NCBI GenBank assembly: GCA_947561715.1
Contig: OX387201.1
Location: forward strand, 15,390,001 to 15,454,000
DNA from: Ascidia mentula
Taxonomy: Eukaryota; Chordata; Ascidiacea; Phlebobranchia; Ascidiidae
DNA: 64,000 nucleotides
Direction: 5' to 3'
The translations under genes were made by a program, and so were the position numbers. Positions 32,816 to 44,138 of the stretch are shown piece by piece (the first letter of the stretch is position 1; each line of letters opens with the position of its first letter). The notes under the pieces were generated by a model that worked only from the letters and a program-made list of their open reading frames with translations, made no database searches and had not been told where the DNA came from.

Positions 32816-32819
32816 ACTC

Positions 32820-32826
32820 TATAAAT
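32820..32826 (+). promoter_or_regulatory. TATA box of gene D
   Basis: TATAAAT, 51 nt upstream of the ATG at 32878. The matching position in the paralogue E (38528) also holds TATAAAT, although the surrounding sequence differs. Confidence 0.65.
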
Positions 32827-32877
32827 CGATGATGTGAGAGGGAAAAAACCTCACACAATAGCAAGGAGAAGTTTAAG

Positions 32878-34731
32878 ATGATAGAATATTACGAAAATCC
32901 TCAACAAGTTTCAATAGGGAAGTCAAATCAAGGTAACTTTGTCAATACACAAAAGACATAAAATATTCGCAATTTCTCTGTTTTTTAGGTAAGGAATCTA
33001 ATGGGAAGCAGTGTGGATGTTTTGGAGTAGGTCATTTGGCGATTCTGATCGCAGTTGTGTTTTTTCTTATCAATGTTGGTGGTTTCCTGTTCATCATAAC
33101 AAACTACGTAAGTGTTTACTCTGAAATATGAAATTGAAGGTACTTATTTACATTAACAATATTTGGTTCCTCTAGCAAACTGTGGCATCGATTAATTCAA
33201 AATCAAGTCAAGGTATATATCAAAGATTTGTATCGTTCACAACAGAGGAATATACGTAATTTATTTGTAGTTGACAAAATAACATGCAACAAACCGCCAT
33301 CGGTTGGAAACGCCTCGTGTATTCCGGTTCGTTCAACGTACAGTGTTGGATCAAGCGAGACTTGTATATGTAATGAGGGATTCTACTCTACAATTCCCAT
33401 GATTAGATATTGTCTTGAAGATGGAAATTGGAGCAAAATCATGTCACAGTGCATAAAAAAAGGTTTGTTGAGTTGTTACTCTGCATTAATAGAAATCGAT
33501 TATGGTGTTTAAACGTGTCATATTTCGTTGCAGGCGAGGAAAACAATGCCAATTCAATATCAAGTCAAGGTATATATCATAGTTTTGTATTGTTCACAAC
33601 AGAAGAATATACTTAATTTGTTTGCAGTTGACAAAATAACATGCAACAAACCGCCATCGGTTGGAAACGCCTCGTGTATTCCGGTTCATTTGACGTACAG
33701 TGTTGGATCAAGCGAGACTTGTATATGCAAAGAGGGATTCTACTCCACAATCCCCATGATTAGATATTGTCTTGAAGATGGAAATTGGAGCAATATTATG
33801 TCACAGTGCATGAAAAAAGGTTTGTTGAGGTTGTAACTCTGCATTATTGGAAACTGATTTTTAGTGGTTGAGCATTTCATGTCTTGTTGCAGGCGAAGAA
33901 AACAAAATCATGAGCATTTCAATTCCAGCAAATAGAGGTGAATAATTAAAAGTAAAAGAATAAATAATAACAATAAATATCCGCCATTATTTTTGTTCCA
34001 GATTCTTTGTGCAAATTGGGTTTGAAAACGGGCCACATCAAAGACAGTGCTATAACTGCGTCATCATATTTCAACAGCCACCTTGACGAATTGCACCATG
34101 AAAGAAACGGTCGTTTAGATCGCCCTTATATTCCTGGTGTCCATTATGGTGGTTGGGTTGCTGCAGCAAGTAAATAGCAAAAAGTTACACATAAATAGTT
34201 GCCTGAGTACATAAAAATATTTATCGCTTATAGATTTGATCCACAGCCTAACATATGTTTTATTATCCCAAAAATGTTTTGTCTTTACAACAGATAATGC
34301 TGATCAGTGGATTCAGGTCGTTTTGGAATCACCCACCAATATCACAGGTGTTATCACGCAAGGAAGAAACGGCTGGGATCAATGGGTGAAGAAATTCAAG
34401 ATATCTTTCACAAGTCCAGGAGATTCTCACTGGAAGTTTGTGACAGGAAGTGACGGACAAGTTGTTGTGAGTTTCAAAATTGGTTTGGAATCTATTTTGA
34501 TTTGAAGAACTTTTATTATTGTGCGTAAATTTCAATTGAAACGAATTTGTTAATAACAGCACAAACCCTTGTATTTTTGTTGTCATATTTAAGAAATTCA
34601 ACGGCAACAATGACAGAAACACGAAGGTGACCAAAATGTTTGAAAAACCTGTGGAAGCTGTGAAACTACGACTGATTCCAACTTTGTGGCATGTCCGTGT
34701 AACACTCAGACATGAATACTTGACTTGCTAA
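32878..34731 (+). CDS. Type II membrane protein, two CCP modules plus discoidin domain (D)
   Basis: Ten exons with perfect phase bookkeeping (1155 nt, 384 residues): 32878-32932, 32989-33107, 33176-33212, 33271-33462, 33534-33569, 33628-33819, 33893-33937, 34002-34169, 34294-34466, 34594-34731. A short cytoplasmic N-terminus (MIEYYENPQQ) is followed by a TM anchor (HLAILIAVVFFLINVGGFLF), linker exons, then two near-identical sushi/CCP modules (each ITCNKPPSVGNASC..CICNEGFYS/CKEGFYS..YCLEDGNWS..SQC). The C-terminus is an F5/8 type C (discoidin) domain: CKLGLKTGHIKDSAITASS, GRLDRP, GGW, ADQWIQV, NITGVITQGRN, FNGNNDRNTKV, PVEAVKLRLIP and the closing LRHEYLTC. Such domains bind glycans or lipids at the cell surface; CCP modules are common in complement and recognition proteins. 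Ligand unknown. Confidence 0.85.
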
Positions 34732-35384
34732 ATATCGGATGTTGTAAATTGTGGACATTTCTTGCATAAAAGTTTAATGCTTTTAAATTATTGATTTGTT
34801 GGAATTTAAATAATGATTATTGGAATTATCCAACAACAAAAAAGTGATATTCTCATCTGATGCATAAAGAAAGATGACATTTTTGACATGTATCTTACAC
34901 ATATTTATGTGTCAAATATTTACTGCAAATAATTTGATTACCCCATGTGACTTGGTTTTCACAAAATGTAATGAACTTTTAATTTATTGTAAATAGTAAA
35001 AACAAGAGCAACAAAACGTATGAACAAAAAATTGTGTTTTTTCTTTTGTTTATCAAAGTGTGTCTACTTCGATGCAAAATACTTGGGAGTTGATTAATTT
35101 AAATAGGAAAGCCAAAGCTGATGTGCTATGAATCATTTCAAGTAGAATAGACGTTTCGAACACTAAAAGCATCAGAGCACCGAGGTAGACATGCAACTGA
35201 ACGGGCAGAAAAAACAACAACACAAAGCTACACGCTAGAGTCACATCACGCGACAATACCATTAACAACATAGCAGCGACGTAATCAGTTGAGATATGTC
35301 AAGCTGCAGTGAGGACTTAAATGTTGAACAGATAGAGAGGTTTGGAGATGTCATGTTTGTTCAGTGATGGTTTAAGCTACTGCT
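34732..35384. other. Intergenic, no gene seen
   Basis: AT-rich 3' flank of gene D. A minus-strand hydrophobic ORF (35053-35271) has no splice or family support. Confidence 0.45.
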
Positions 35385-35930
35385 CCGTGTTTTTGTTGTT
35401 ATGGTTATCACATCTTCGTAAGTATTTCTTTCTCGTTTTCAGCTTGACTGTTATTTAAATCCACTATAGTTTTCATTTGCCCATTCTTGGCCATATTGCA
35501 AAGCACTTCTCCATACAAATCTGCTATAGCAATAATAATGTGACTTTTTCTGCATACTCAATCGCAGTACAATTTTATTGTGATACAGTTTTAAGCACAT
35601 TGCGCTGTAAAACCAAGGTTAAGAATCAAACGGAGCGCTAATCGTTGCATCTGACAAGAAAATATTTTTTTCACTACATTGCCAACAGGAGGCTCTGTGC
35701 AAGTATTTCCACCTCATGTTGTACTTCGTTATTGTTGTAAGCCAGTTAACAAATCGCTGCTCTTCCATTTAACGAAACTACCAGAAGCATTACATCAAAA
35801 GTTTATCTCAAGCGACCTGCATAAAAGCAGCCCAACGAACTTGGTCTCGTGGATATCATCTAGCGGAGATTATTTATTTTGTCGTTCAGCTGTGGACAAC
35901 CACGCCACGCCACGACGCTAACGATTAATT
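35385..35930 (+). repeat. Segment duplicated downstream of D and E
   Basis: Matches 40845-41340. Shared landmarks are ATGGTTATCAC.TCTTCG, GCCAACAG, GTTGTAAGCCAGTTAACAAATCGCTG and TCTCGTGGATATCATCTAGCGGAGA. The first copy keeps an open frame from 35679 to 35921 (FPPHVVLRYCCKPVNKSLL..WISSSGDYLF), whereas the second has a stop, so this is a decaying exon or element. I do not recognise the encoded sequence. Confidence 0.65.
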
Positions 35931-37740
35931 TCCAACCGCATTTTCTGCGTATATCTATCAGATCCATGATGTACGGCTTAACCCCATTGGTTCTGTTCCG
36001 CTTCTTGTAGCAAGGCCCATACCCATGTTTCCAGAACGCCGCACCAACGGCTAACCATGGAGCCTGACGCGTTCCATCATGATGGTTAACATAAATTTTC
36101 TTTACATCCATAAAAAAACATGGAAAACAGTGACAAAAGTATCCACAAACGACTTCTGACATCGATGCGGATTATACAAAGTCGCTCTAATACAAAGTCG
36201 GAAGTGAAGCAAGAATTAAGAAACTTAGGCGCCGACCATTCGTCAATCGCAATCACGTAAGAGGGAGGAGGAAGATAAGCAGGCGTTGAGATATAAAAAT
36301 TTGTGGCGAGAAATCCTTTAAATTAACATAGATAAATTAGCGCAGCTTGATTAAGAACAATCAAGCAGGTGAAAAAATGTACAACTGAGAAAAGGGGAAC
36401 TGTTTCGTTATCACTTTAATTGCAGCCCGTAATTACAATAAACTGCTCAATGCGAGTTTTTGTTTAATTTCTGCATTTGTCCTGTCTGCCCGAAGGCCTC
36501 AACAACATCAATAAGGAAAATATGACACACGAAGTACCACAAAAAATCTTAAAACCAAAACGGTCAAGCAAGATTGTTCGTCCGGTTTAGATCCATAAAT
36601 CATGCTGCGAAAACTGTTAACCTAATGATCTTGGTACGAAGGCTGTGATCGCCAAGACCGGGCGTTCCTGCCAATCATGCGATTGTATGAAGTGGCGTTT
36701 TATTCGCATGACAGGTTGTCTTTCGGTTTATTTTAATATAATGTTAGTTCGAAGGCGAGAGCAGGAAACAGTTAACAAGCTGGAAACAATAAGGATGTAT
36801 AATATGAGGTGAAAATACTTGCATTGATATCAGATTTCTTTGGAGCATCAATTTAATGATCGACTTTCAAAGTCGAACGAAGCACAAGTTTCTTGTTTAC
36901 GGTGTAGAGCAGGGGTTCCTAAATTTGAGGTCTTGACTCTGAAGGATCCTGAGACGAATTTTCAAAAGTGTCGCAAAGTGTACAAATATGTCACAAGTAT
37001 GAAATCCTCCGTATAGAATGGTTTGTAAAGTCTGATAGTGTCCATTCCAACAAGTTCGATGGTTAATGACCACTCAATATGCAGAAAACAGCAAAACTAA
37101 ATATGCTTCGTGGATGGAGTCTGGCGGAGAGTTTTATTTTCGCGCTAGGCTGTGGACAAGAGTGGCGCAAAAGAGCGGTACCTGTTTACAATTGTAACTG
37201 ACACATACACATACGGAAATATTTTATATACATGGTTTACATCAGTTAGCTAAAAATCACGGTAAAATTAGATGTTTAACAGGTCGTTACGTCATACGAA
37301 TGTCACAACGGTTTGTCGTTTACATTTAGTTTTTTGTGGGCGTTGGTCATAGTCGCTAACTAACAATGTTTAAAATTTAGCACAAGATGCATCTGACTAT
37401 CAAAAAAGTCGAATTGTCACCACGCGTTGAAACGTAACATACATAATATTGCGAGATGTTTTTGTCACAAACTGACTGGTTGGCCTTGCGTCTACGCAGC
37501 CTGTTGCAACCAATCACCTTCCACCGCGACTGACTACGATTCTACATTAGTTCCATGGATAAGAAGAATCTCGGCAAAGTTTGATGAAAATACGTCATTT
37601 AGCGTCGTTTACGTGATTAGCAACGTCACATATCCACATAATCACATGATTGTGCTTATTGTGGGAGTGATAGTGGGTGGCGAGTTTAGTTGCGTGCTCG
37701 ACTTAATCACGCCTTGTTGCGACAGGCTTAATAAAAAATG
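35931..37740. other. Intergenic region between D and E
   Basis: No supported gene. It contains a hAT-like terminal motif (CAGGGGTTCCTAAATTTGAGG at 36910) and blocks matching the sequence upstream of D (31540-31650 and 32240-32370 against 37110-37150 and 37600-37740). An ORF at 37427-37741 lies in this duplicated block without domain support. Confidence 0.45.
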
Positions 37741-37832
37741 ATTGCAGGATCACAACAAAGAAATGTTTTGCAACAGTTTTAACACTAATTTAATAGTCCG
37801 TTCTTCTGGCACAATAAAAACTTAACCTTATT

Positions 37833-37872
37833 AACCGACGTTTCGCCTGTTATCCAACAAGGCTTCCTCAGG
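37833..37872 (-). ncRNA. Hammerhead-like motif, third Penelope remnant
   Basis: Minus strand: CTGAGGA, stem II GCCTTGTT-GGAT-AACAGGC, GAAA, a minimal stem III and U at the cleavage site. The nearby CTTCTGGCA block matches the other two Penelope ends. No coding part remains. Confidence 0.6.
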
Positions 37873-38527
37873 GTAATGATACTGGTACTGCACACAACCA
37901 ACACCAAGAAAACGTACCAACACGAAAAAATATAACGCTAACACCGCTTGTGAAATCACGTGATGTTATTAGAAGGGTGGGAAACAACAGTTACAGCAAG
38001 TTATAGTAAAGCACCGGAAAATATACGCACTGTTCCCTATCATTGACTACGCGTGATTTAACAAGGGTATATTTTACCGAAGGTTCTGCTTGATTTAACT
38101 GATCTTGAAATCTCCTTGAGTCATACGAAAATGGCGAAACATTTCCAAAAACGAACTTATAGTAAAATCATTCCCTCACTACAGTAAAGCCCATCTTTAC
38201 CTCGACGCTTTTTGCAAGCAGATCAGTATAGTACGGATGATGAACCCTAGTAAGAGTTCGAAACGTTTACTTCACATGATAAACAGCCTTTTAGCATGCA
38301 CCCATTCCCTAATTATTATCCATATTTTCAGTGTTATATGACGCAAACGAAGGAAGACACAATCATTAGTTTTCGCAATGTGTTGTGATCTTGTTTTGGC
38401 TCATGACTAATGGTTTTAAGACGTTTTATCCTACTCAACCACGTATACTGTTCAAATGGGTGTGAAAGATGTTATGACCACCAACGTTTTTTGATGTATG
38501 ATGACATCCACTGCTGTGGCGAGGGGC

Positions 38528-38534
38528 TATAAAT
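38528..38534 (+). promoter_or_regulatory. TATA box of gene E
   Basis: TATAAAT, 42 nt upstream of the ATG at 38577, giving a very short 5' UTR like that of gene D. Confidence 0.65.
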
Positions 38535-38576
38535 TGAAGTCGTGTGAGGAGAAACTTCAGGCAAGGTGAAATCAAG

Positions 38577-40107
38577 ATGAATGCATATTACGAAGATCCC
38601 AAACAACTTTCAATGGCAGAGTCAAATAATCAAGGTAGTCCAGTCAATAGATAAACAGTAATACAAAATATTTGCATTTTTTTTGTCTTATAATAGATAG
38701 GCAATCTAATGGTAAGCAGTGTGGACGTTTTGGAGTAGGTCATTTGGCGATTCTGATCTCAGTTCTTTTTTTTCTTATGAATATTGGTGGTTTCCTGTTC
38801 ATCATAACAAACTACGTAAGTCCTTTTAGGTCGAAACAGTGGCCATCTGTCTGCAGCTTATACACAAAACTACGTAAGTGTTTCCCCAGAAAAATTAAGC
38901 TTGTTTTTATACAAAAATCAACTTTTCAGCAAACCATTGGATCAAACAACTTCAAATCTATTCAAGGTGAAGTAAGACGGATTTTATCGTTTACGTGTCA
39001 TGGGTTACAATATATTTACATATAGTTGACAAAAAAAGTTGTATAAAGTCGCCATCAATTGGTAACGCCTCGTGTATTCCGGTTCGTTCGACGTACAGTG
39101 TTGGATCAAGCGAGACTTGTGTATGCAATGAGGGATTCCATTCTACCAACTCAATGATTAGATATTGTCTTGAAGATGGAAATTGGAGCAAAATTATGTC
39201 GCAGTGCATGAAGAAAGGTTTGTTGCGCTTGTATTTCGGCATTATTGGAAACTGATTTTTGGTGGTTGAGCAATTCACTTTTTGTTGCAGGCGAAGAAAA
39301 CAAAATCATGAGTATTTCAATTCCAGCAAATAGAGGTGAATAATTAAAAGTAAAAGAATAAGTAATTACAATCAATATCCGCCATTATATTTTGTTCAGA
39401 TTCTTTGTGCAAATTGGGTTTGAAAACAGGCTATATTAAGGACAGTGCTATAACTGCGTCATCCTATTATCAAAACCACGACAATGCAAAATACGGTCGT
39501 TTAGATCTCCCTTATATTCCTTTTGTCCATGGTGGTTGGATTGCTGCAGCAAGTAAACAACAAAAAAATAATTATTAACAGTTGAATGCAATATATTAGC
39601 CGCATGTACATTTGATCCACTGTCTAACCCTATTTTCTATTTTCTCCAAAATATTTTGTCTTTACAACAGATAATGCTGATCAGTGGATTCAGGTCGATT
39701 TGGAGTCACCCACCAATATTACTGGCGTTATCACACAAGGAAGAAACAATGTTGATCAATGGGTGAGGAAATTCAAGATATCTTTTACAAGTCCCGGAGA
39801 TTCTCACTGGAAATTTGTGACAGGAAGTGACGGACAAGTTGTTGTGAGTTTCAAAATTGGTTTGAAATCTAAATTGATTTGAAGAACTTTTCTTATTGTG
39901 CGCGTAAATTCGAATTGAAATGAATTTGATAATATCAGAATCCCTTTTACCTTTGTTGTCATATTTAAGGTATTTAACGGCAACAATGACAGAAACACGA
40001 AGGTGACCAACATGTTTGAAAAACCTGTGGAAGCTGTGAAACTACGATTGATTCCAACTTCGTGGCATGCCCATATAGTACTGAGGCATGAATACTTGAC
40101 CTGCTAA
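38577..40107 (+). CDS. Type II membrane protein, one CCP module plus discoidin domain (E)
   Basis: Eight phase-consistent exons (915 nt, 304 residues): 38577-38634, 38697-38815, 38930-38966, 39026-39217, 39291-39335, 39400-39552, 39671-39843, 39970-40107. Same plan as D: cytoplasmic MNAYYEDPKQ, TM anchor, one sushi module (SCIKSPSIGNASC..CVCNEGFHS..YCLEDGNWS..QC) and a discoidin domain (CKLGLKTGYIKDSAITASS, ADQWIQVDLESPTNITGV, FNGNNDRNTKV, closing LRHEYLTC). The second CCP exon and its linker found in D are absent, and the discoidin first exon is 15 nt shorter. A YY-E-[ND]-P motif is conserved in both cytoplasmic tails and could be a phosphotyrosine or sorting signal (inference). No lesion seen; both copies appear functional. 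Confidence 0.85.
38807..38879. repeat. Small insertion duplicating a splice donor in E
   Basis: AACTACGTAAGT appears at about 38809-38820 and again at 38870-38881, around ~50 bp with TCGAAACAGTGGCCATCTGT. That inner sequence resembles sequence near 2904 and 41897, so a short dispersed repeat seems to have inserted with a 12-bp target duplication covering the exon 2 donor. Confidence 0.6.
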
Positions 40108-42130
40108 GTATCTGTTGCAGAAAAATGTGCACAGTTCTTGAACGAAAAGTATCAAGCAAATCTTTGTATACTCTTTTGTATGTCAAAGTGCAAATAATTT
40201 TAAAGTTTTTGTATTATTTCAGTAATTGTATCGGATTATTATTATTCTTTTGCAACAGATTGAATGTATCCGTGTTTTAGTCGTTCTTTGTAGAAATGAA
40301 ATTTTCGGATTTGAACAGAGATAAAGTTCCGGCAAAGTTGGGGTGCCGTTAATACTTCTTAGCAACAGTGGTTCTCGGTTTTCCGAGAAGAGTTTGCCGA
40401 GTTTTTTCTGCGCTGTCATTTTAATTGTTTAAAGACTTTATACCAGGGTTCCTCAAACGTTTTTGCCCTTGATGTCTTTAGTTAATAAAACTTTTCCGCA
40501 GCCTTTTGTTTTTGACTGACATCTAAGTTTTAGATGATTATTTAGAAGACATTTTAATAAAGCGACCTCAAAATCAGCCCATGTAGTGTATGGAGCGTGT
40601 GTTCGACAAGCATTGCAGTTAAATATTGCATTTAGAGTCACATTTGTGTGCCTTTGTTAATCTTAAACTTCGCCGTGAGTTATCGCGCACGTTCGTGATT
40701 CAAAGCTTAACAGACAGGAAAATTAGGTAGTTTTTGAAGCACTTTTTATAACAACAACACCACATCAACCGTAACGATTCCATTACCAAGGTCTTATTAG
40801 AGATTGGGGCTCTATGAGCTATTACACTCACCAAGATGCCAAGGGACCCACGGTTATCACCTCTTCGTGAGTATTTCATTTTCGTTATCAGCTTGACTAT
40901 GACTTACATCCGCCAGTTTTTATTAACCCATTCTTGGCATATTGCAAAGCACTTCTCTGGCAGTAATAATGTGACTTTTCTGCATGCTACATTGCAGTGC
41001 AAACTTAATGTGATACAGTTTTAAGCACATTTAAATGACTGAGGTTGAGACACCAACGGAGCGCTCATCATTACATCTGACAATAAACTCAATTTGTTAC
41101 TACATTGCCAACAGAAAGCTCCGTGTGTGCAAGTATTTCCACCTCATGTTGCACTTCGATATTGTTGTAAGCCAGTTAACAAATCGCTGCTCTTGCATTT
41201 GAAGAGACTAGAAGAAGCATTACATTAAAGTTTATCATAAGAGACCTGCATAAAAGCAGCCCAACGAACTAGGTCTCGTGGATATCATCTAGCGGAGAAT
41301 ATTTATTTTCTTGCTTAACTGTGGGCAAGCACGCCGAGACGCAAATGATTTATTATCCAAACGCATTTTCTGGGTATACACATATTCATGATGTACGGTT
41401 TATGCAAATTCTTTTGAACTTACTTCAAAATATTGAAAAATATAAGATATTTCACAGTTGATTACGTCCCAAAAATGCCATTACATGGTAGTTTAAAATT
41501 TTCTCTTTGTTTACCCTTGGCTACAATTTTTATTTGAAAAAAAGGAAAACAATATCTTTGAGTTCTTACATCTTCTATGAATAAAGGCATGCCAAAGTCA
41601 ATACTTAATCCAGATTGTTGTAGCAAACATTATGAAGAAAAAGAAATAAACTCTTAGAGGAAGGTTCTTTTACGTTTTCACAATGCATTTCTGCATTGCA
41701 GTTTCTTTATTCGAAACGGGCGTATTGAACCAATTCTGCATTATAAACCAACAACCTGGGAAACTGCAACTAAAATGTGCGATTTTGTTAAATCACTGTT
41801 ATCAAATACTTTTGGGATATGAGGCAAAACGAATTCACACAATAAACTTTACTTACAAGCAGACATGACACGTTTGTTGAAGGAAAAACTAACAGATCGA
41901 AACAGTGTCCATCTGTATGCAGCTCAAATAAATCATATTATTGGCTCCACTTGCTTATAACTTAACGTATTGGTTCTGTTCCGCTTCTTGAAGCAAGTCT
42001 TTGTTTTTGGTGCGGTATATTGCCAAAGTAAGTATAGAATTCTGAATTTTGAGTAACAAGGAATTAGCCTCATGTTACCAAAACGTATAGATACCTTTGT
42101 GTCTTGAATTCGGTGACGTTACGGTTAAAT
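40108..42130. other. Intergenic region, duplicated segment
   Basis: No supported gene. It includes a hAT-like end (CAGGGTTCCTCAAACG at 40444) and the second copy of the segment seen after D (40845-41340), here with a stop in the frame that is open at 35679-35921. Confidence 0.5.
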
Positions 42131-42139
42131 GTCTTCCAC

Positions 42140-42841
42140 TACAGCTTGCAAACCAGACATCAACGACCCAGTGTGCCAGAAAATGGTGGAATTAAATTTA
42201 TGTTCGACTTCAGTGGCAAGGGAGAATTGTTATGAGAGCTGGCAGCAATCCTAAAGAGTGTAACGGTGAACTTTATGGTGTTTATTGTGAGCCTACATAT
42301 AGGTAGATATAAGGATTTTTGTAAAAATGTGTGTTTCCATCCTGATTCTATCAATCGCATATATCTTTTGTCTTGTTGTTTTTAAATGAGAACAAATAAA
42401 TGCAATTTTTAGCCGTAATGTTTTGAAAACTTTGCGGCGACTTTTGATCTGTCAACAAAAATAATTTCGTTAGCGACCTAATGGAAAGTGAGTGTTGACC
42501 TGCGGTCACTCTCTGTTTGGACATAAACAGTTCGGCACCACGTTTGCATCGAAAGTCAAAAATGTTTTAAGCTTCACTATGTCGCATTCAGTAACGCCAC
42601 TTTACCGGAAATCATCGAATATGGCTTCAGATTACCAGCAGGAGTTGGATATGCGGCAGGTGACAAGGTGACATATCGCTGCAACACTGGCTACATTTTA
42701 GACGGTGTATCAACAAATGAATGTCGACTCAACCACACATGGACTTCAAGCGTGGCACCAGTTTGCATAGAACGTGTGTACAGTCCTATTATATTCGTGT
42801 CGGCTATAACAGTGATAACAACCACAATAAACACTATGTAA
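42140..42841 (+). pseudogene. Broken sushi/CCP exons
   Basis: Three degenerate CCP pieces. Near 42150 there is ACKPDI.. then, after a frame change, PSVPENGGIKF. Near 42500-42550 a module end is seen (W-x..HHVCIE) with an in-frame TAA. At 42596-42770 is the best piece: LPEIIEYGF, AAGDKVTYRCNTGYILDG, ECRLNHTWTS, APVCIE. That frame then runs through a hydrophobic tail (SPIIFVSAITVI) to TAA at 42841, possibly a membrane anchor or GPI signal. The first Cys of the last module is missing. Related in type, not in close sequence, to the modules of D and E. Confidence 0.55.
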
Positions 42842-43776
42842 AGTTCTTCTAGTATTGACATGGAACATGTTTTTGTAATAAAAACAGGGACAGTGTGACC
42901 AAAACAACGCGTAGAAATGTAGAACGGAAAGTACTAGAACGCAATAAATGTTTGTATTTCAAATGTCAAAACCGCTGTATACTCGACTGAAATCGTTTCT
43001 TCAAAAAAAGGACTGTCGGATATCGCCGTGGTGTAACAAGATAAAAGTATGGTTGGCAATGCGGTAAATATCACATTGGTCATTCTACTACGTTATTTCT
43101 CAGAAAACTGACAATGCTTGAATAAGCGAAATCGATTTTTTATAATAAAATCTGCTGACGTTAATCCGAGGCTTGTTGCTTCATTATATTCACGAACTAA
43201 AATAGTTTGCTGTCGCAGATAAATAAACAATGCCTAACCGAGGGCTAGATCCCTCTACAGCTATTAAGCAAGTCCATATGCCATTCTCACGATCAATTTC
43301 AGAATGTCCGACTACGCCTACTATGGATGATGTGGTTCTGGAGACGACATCCCAAAGCTTCGTGGAGAGTCCTAGAGCCAGACTATAGTCAGCCACCTGG
43401 TCACTTTTACTTGTATCAAAAATGCATCGGGATATCTGATACAAGATTTTTCCGGAGCACACAATACATTTTCCGTGTCTATAAGTCGGCAGCCTACTTG
43501 AAAGCGCTTCATTCTTTTTTAGAATTAAAGAACAGTGGTATTCGGTAACGTTAGATCCAAAATCCTGTGTTAAAACTGTTTTGTGGTATGGTGCATAATC
43601 ACGTATAAGCGTTGCACTTGGTTTCACAATATTTGTGGTAGTCTGTGAGCTTTTGTGAAGTTCTATAGTAATTTAACATTTTGCCTACCCGCGAGATATC
43701 ATCTATCACCAATACCCGTATTTAACCTTCCCGATGCTCGACCATACTCTGTGCATTTTGCTTTTGTATTCAACAG
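42842..43776. other. No gene seen
   Basis: Non-coding by inspection. A 145-codon minus-strand ORF (43190-43627) overlaps a plus ORF and has no recognisable domain. Confidence 0.4.
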
Positions 43777-43943
43777 ATGGTGCTTGTTCTGCTCCTCCCA
43801 TGATACTCAATGATGGCATCAGTCCTCAATCCACTACAACGGGGAAGAGGCACTTTATGGATGTAAGCCGCGTCACATACATGTTGGCGTCGCAAACAAC
43901 CGCTGTGGCAATTGGACAGACCCGGCACCTGTTTCTTCATTCG
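43777..43943 (+). pseudogene. Frame-shifted sushi exon
   Basis: Acceptor CAACAG at 43776 and donor GTAAGT after 43943 bound an exon-like piece that starts GACSAPPMILNDGIS in one frame and ends RCGNWTDPAPVS in another. Both ends are CCP hallmarks, so at least one frameshift lies between them. Confidence 0.6.
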
Positions 43944-44040
43944 GTAAGTTTGTAGGAATCTTCATTTCATTGGGGCGCTTTTTATCAATTAGAAACACTC
44001 CGTGCGAAGTATGAACACAGTTTTAAAGTTTGCAAAACAG

Positions 44041-44138
44041 AGTCGCCACCGAAACTTGTCTGCTCTACAAGAACAGGGGAGTCTGCACCCTTAGTCGTAT
44101 CCGTGAAGCTTGTTTGGAGACATGCGATGCCTGCGGAG
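44041..44138 (+). pseudogene. ShKT-like domain exon
   Basis: The piece after acceptor AACAG reads TCLLYKNRGVC..REACLETCDACG up to a GT donor. The C..K-x-x-G-x-C..A-C-x-x-T-C-x-x-C spacing is that of ShKT domains, common as accessory modules in animal secreted and membrane proteins and not in itself evidence of a toxin. It has no clear coding neighbours, so it is probably part of the broken gene at 42-44 kb. Confidence 0.55.

Noticed and set aside
35053..35271. Hydrophobic 72-codon minus-strand ORF
   Set aside because: No paralogue or splice support; AT-rich non-coding sequence easily gives hydrophobic frames.
43190..43627. 145-codon minus-strand ORF
   Set aside because: No recognisable domain and overlapping frames on the other strand. 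Kept as unexplained non-coding sequence.
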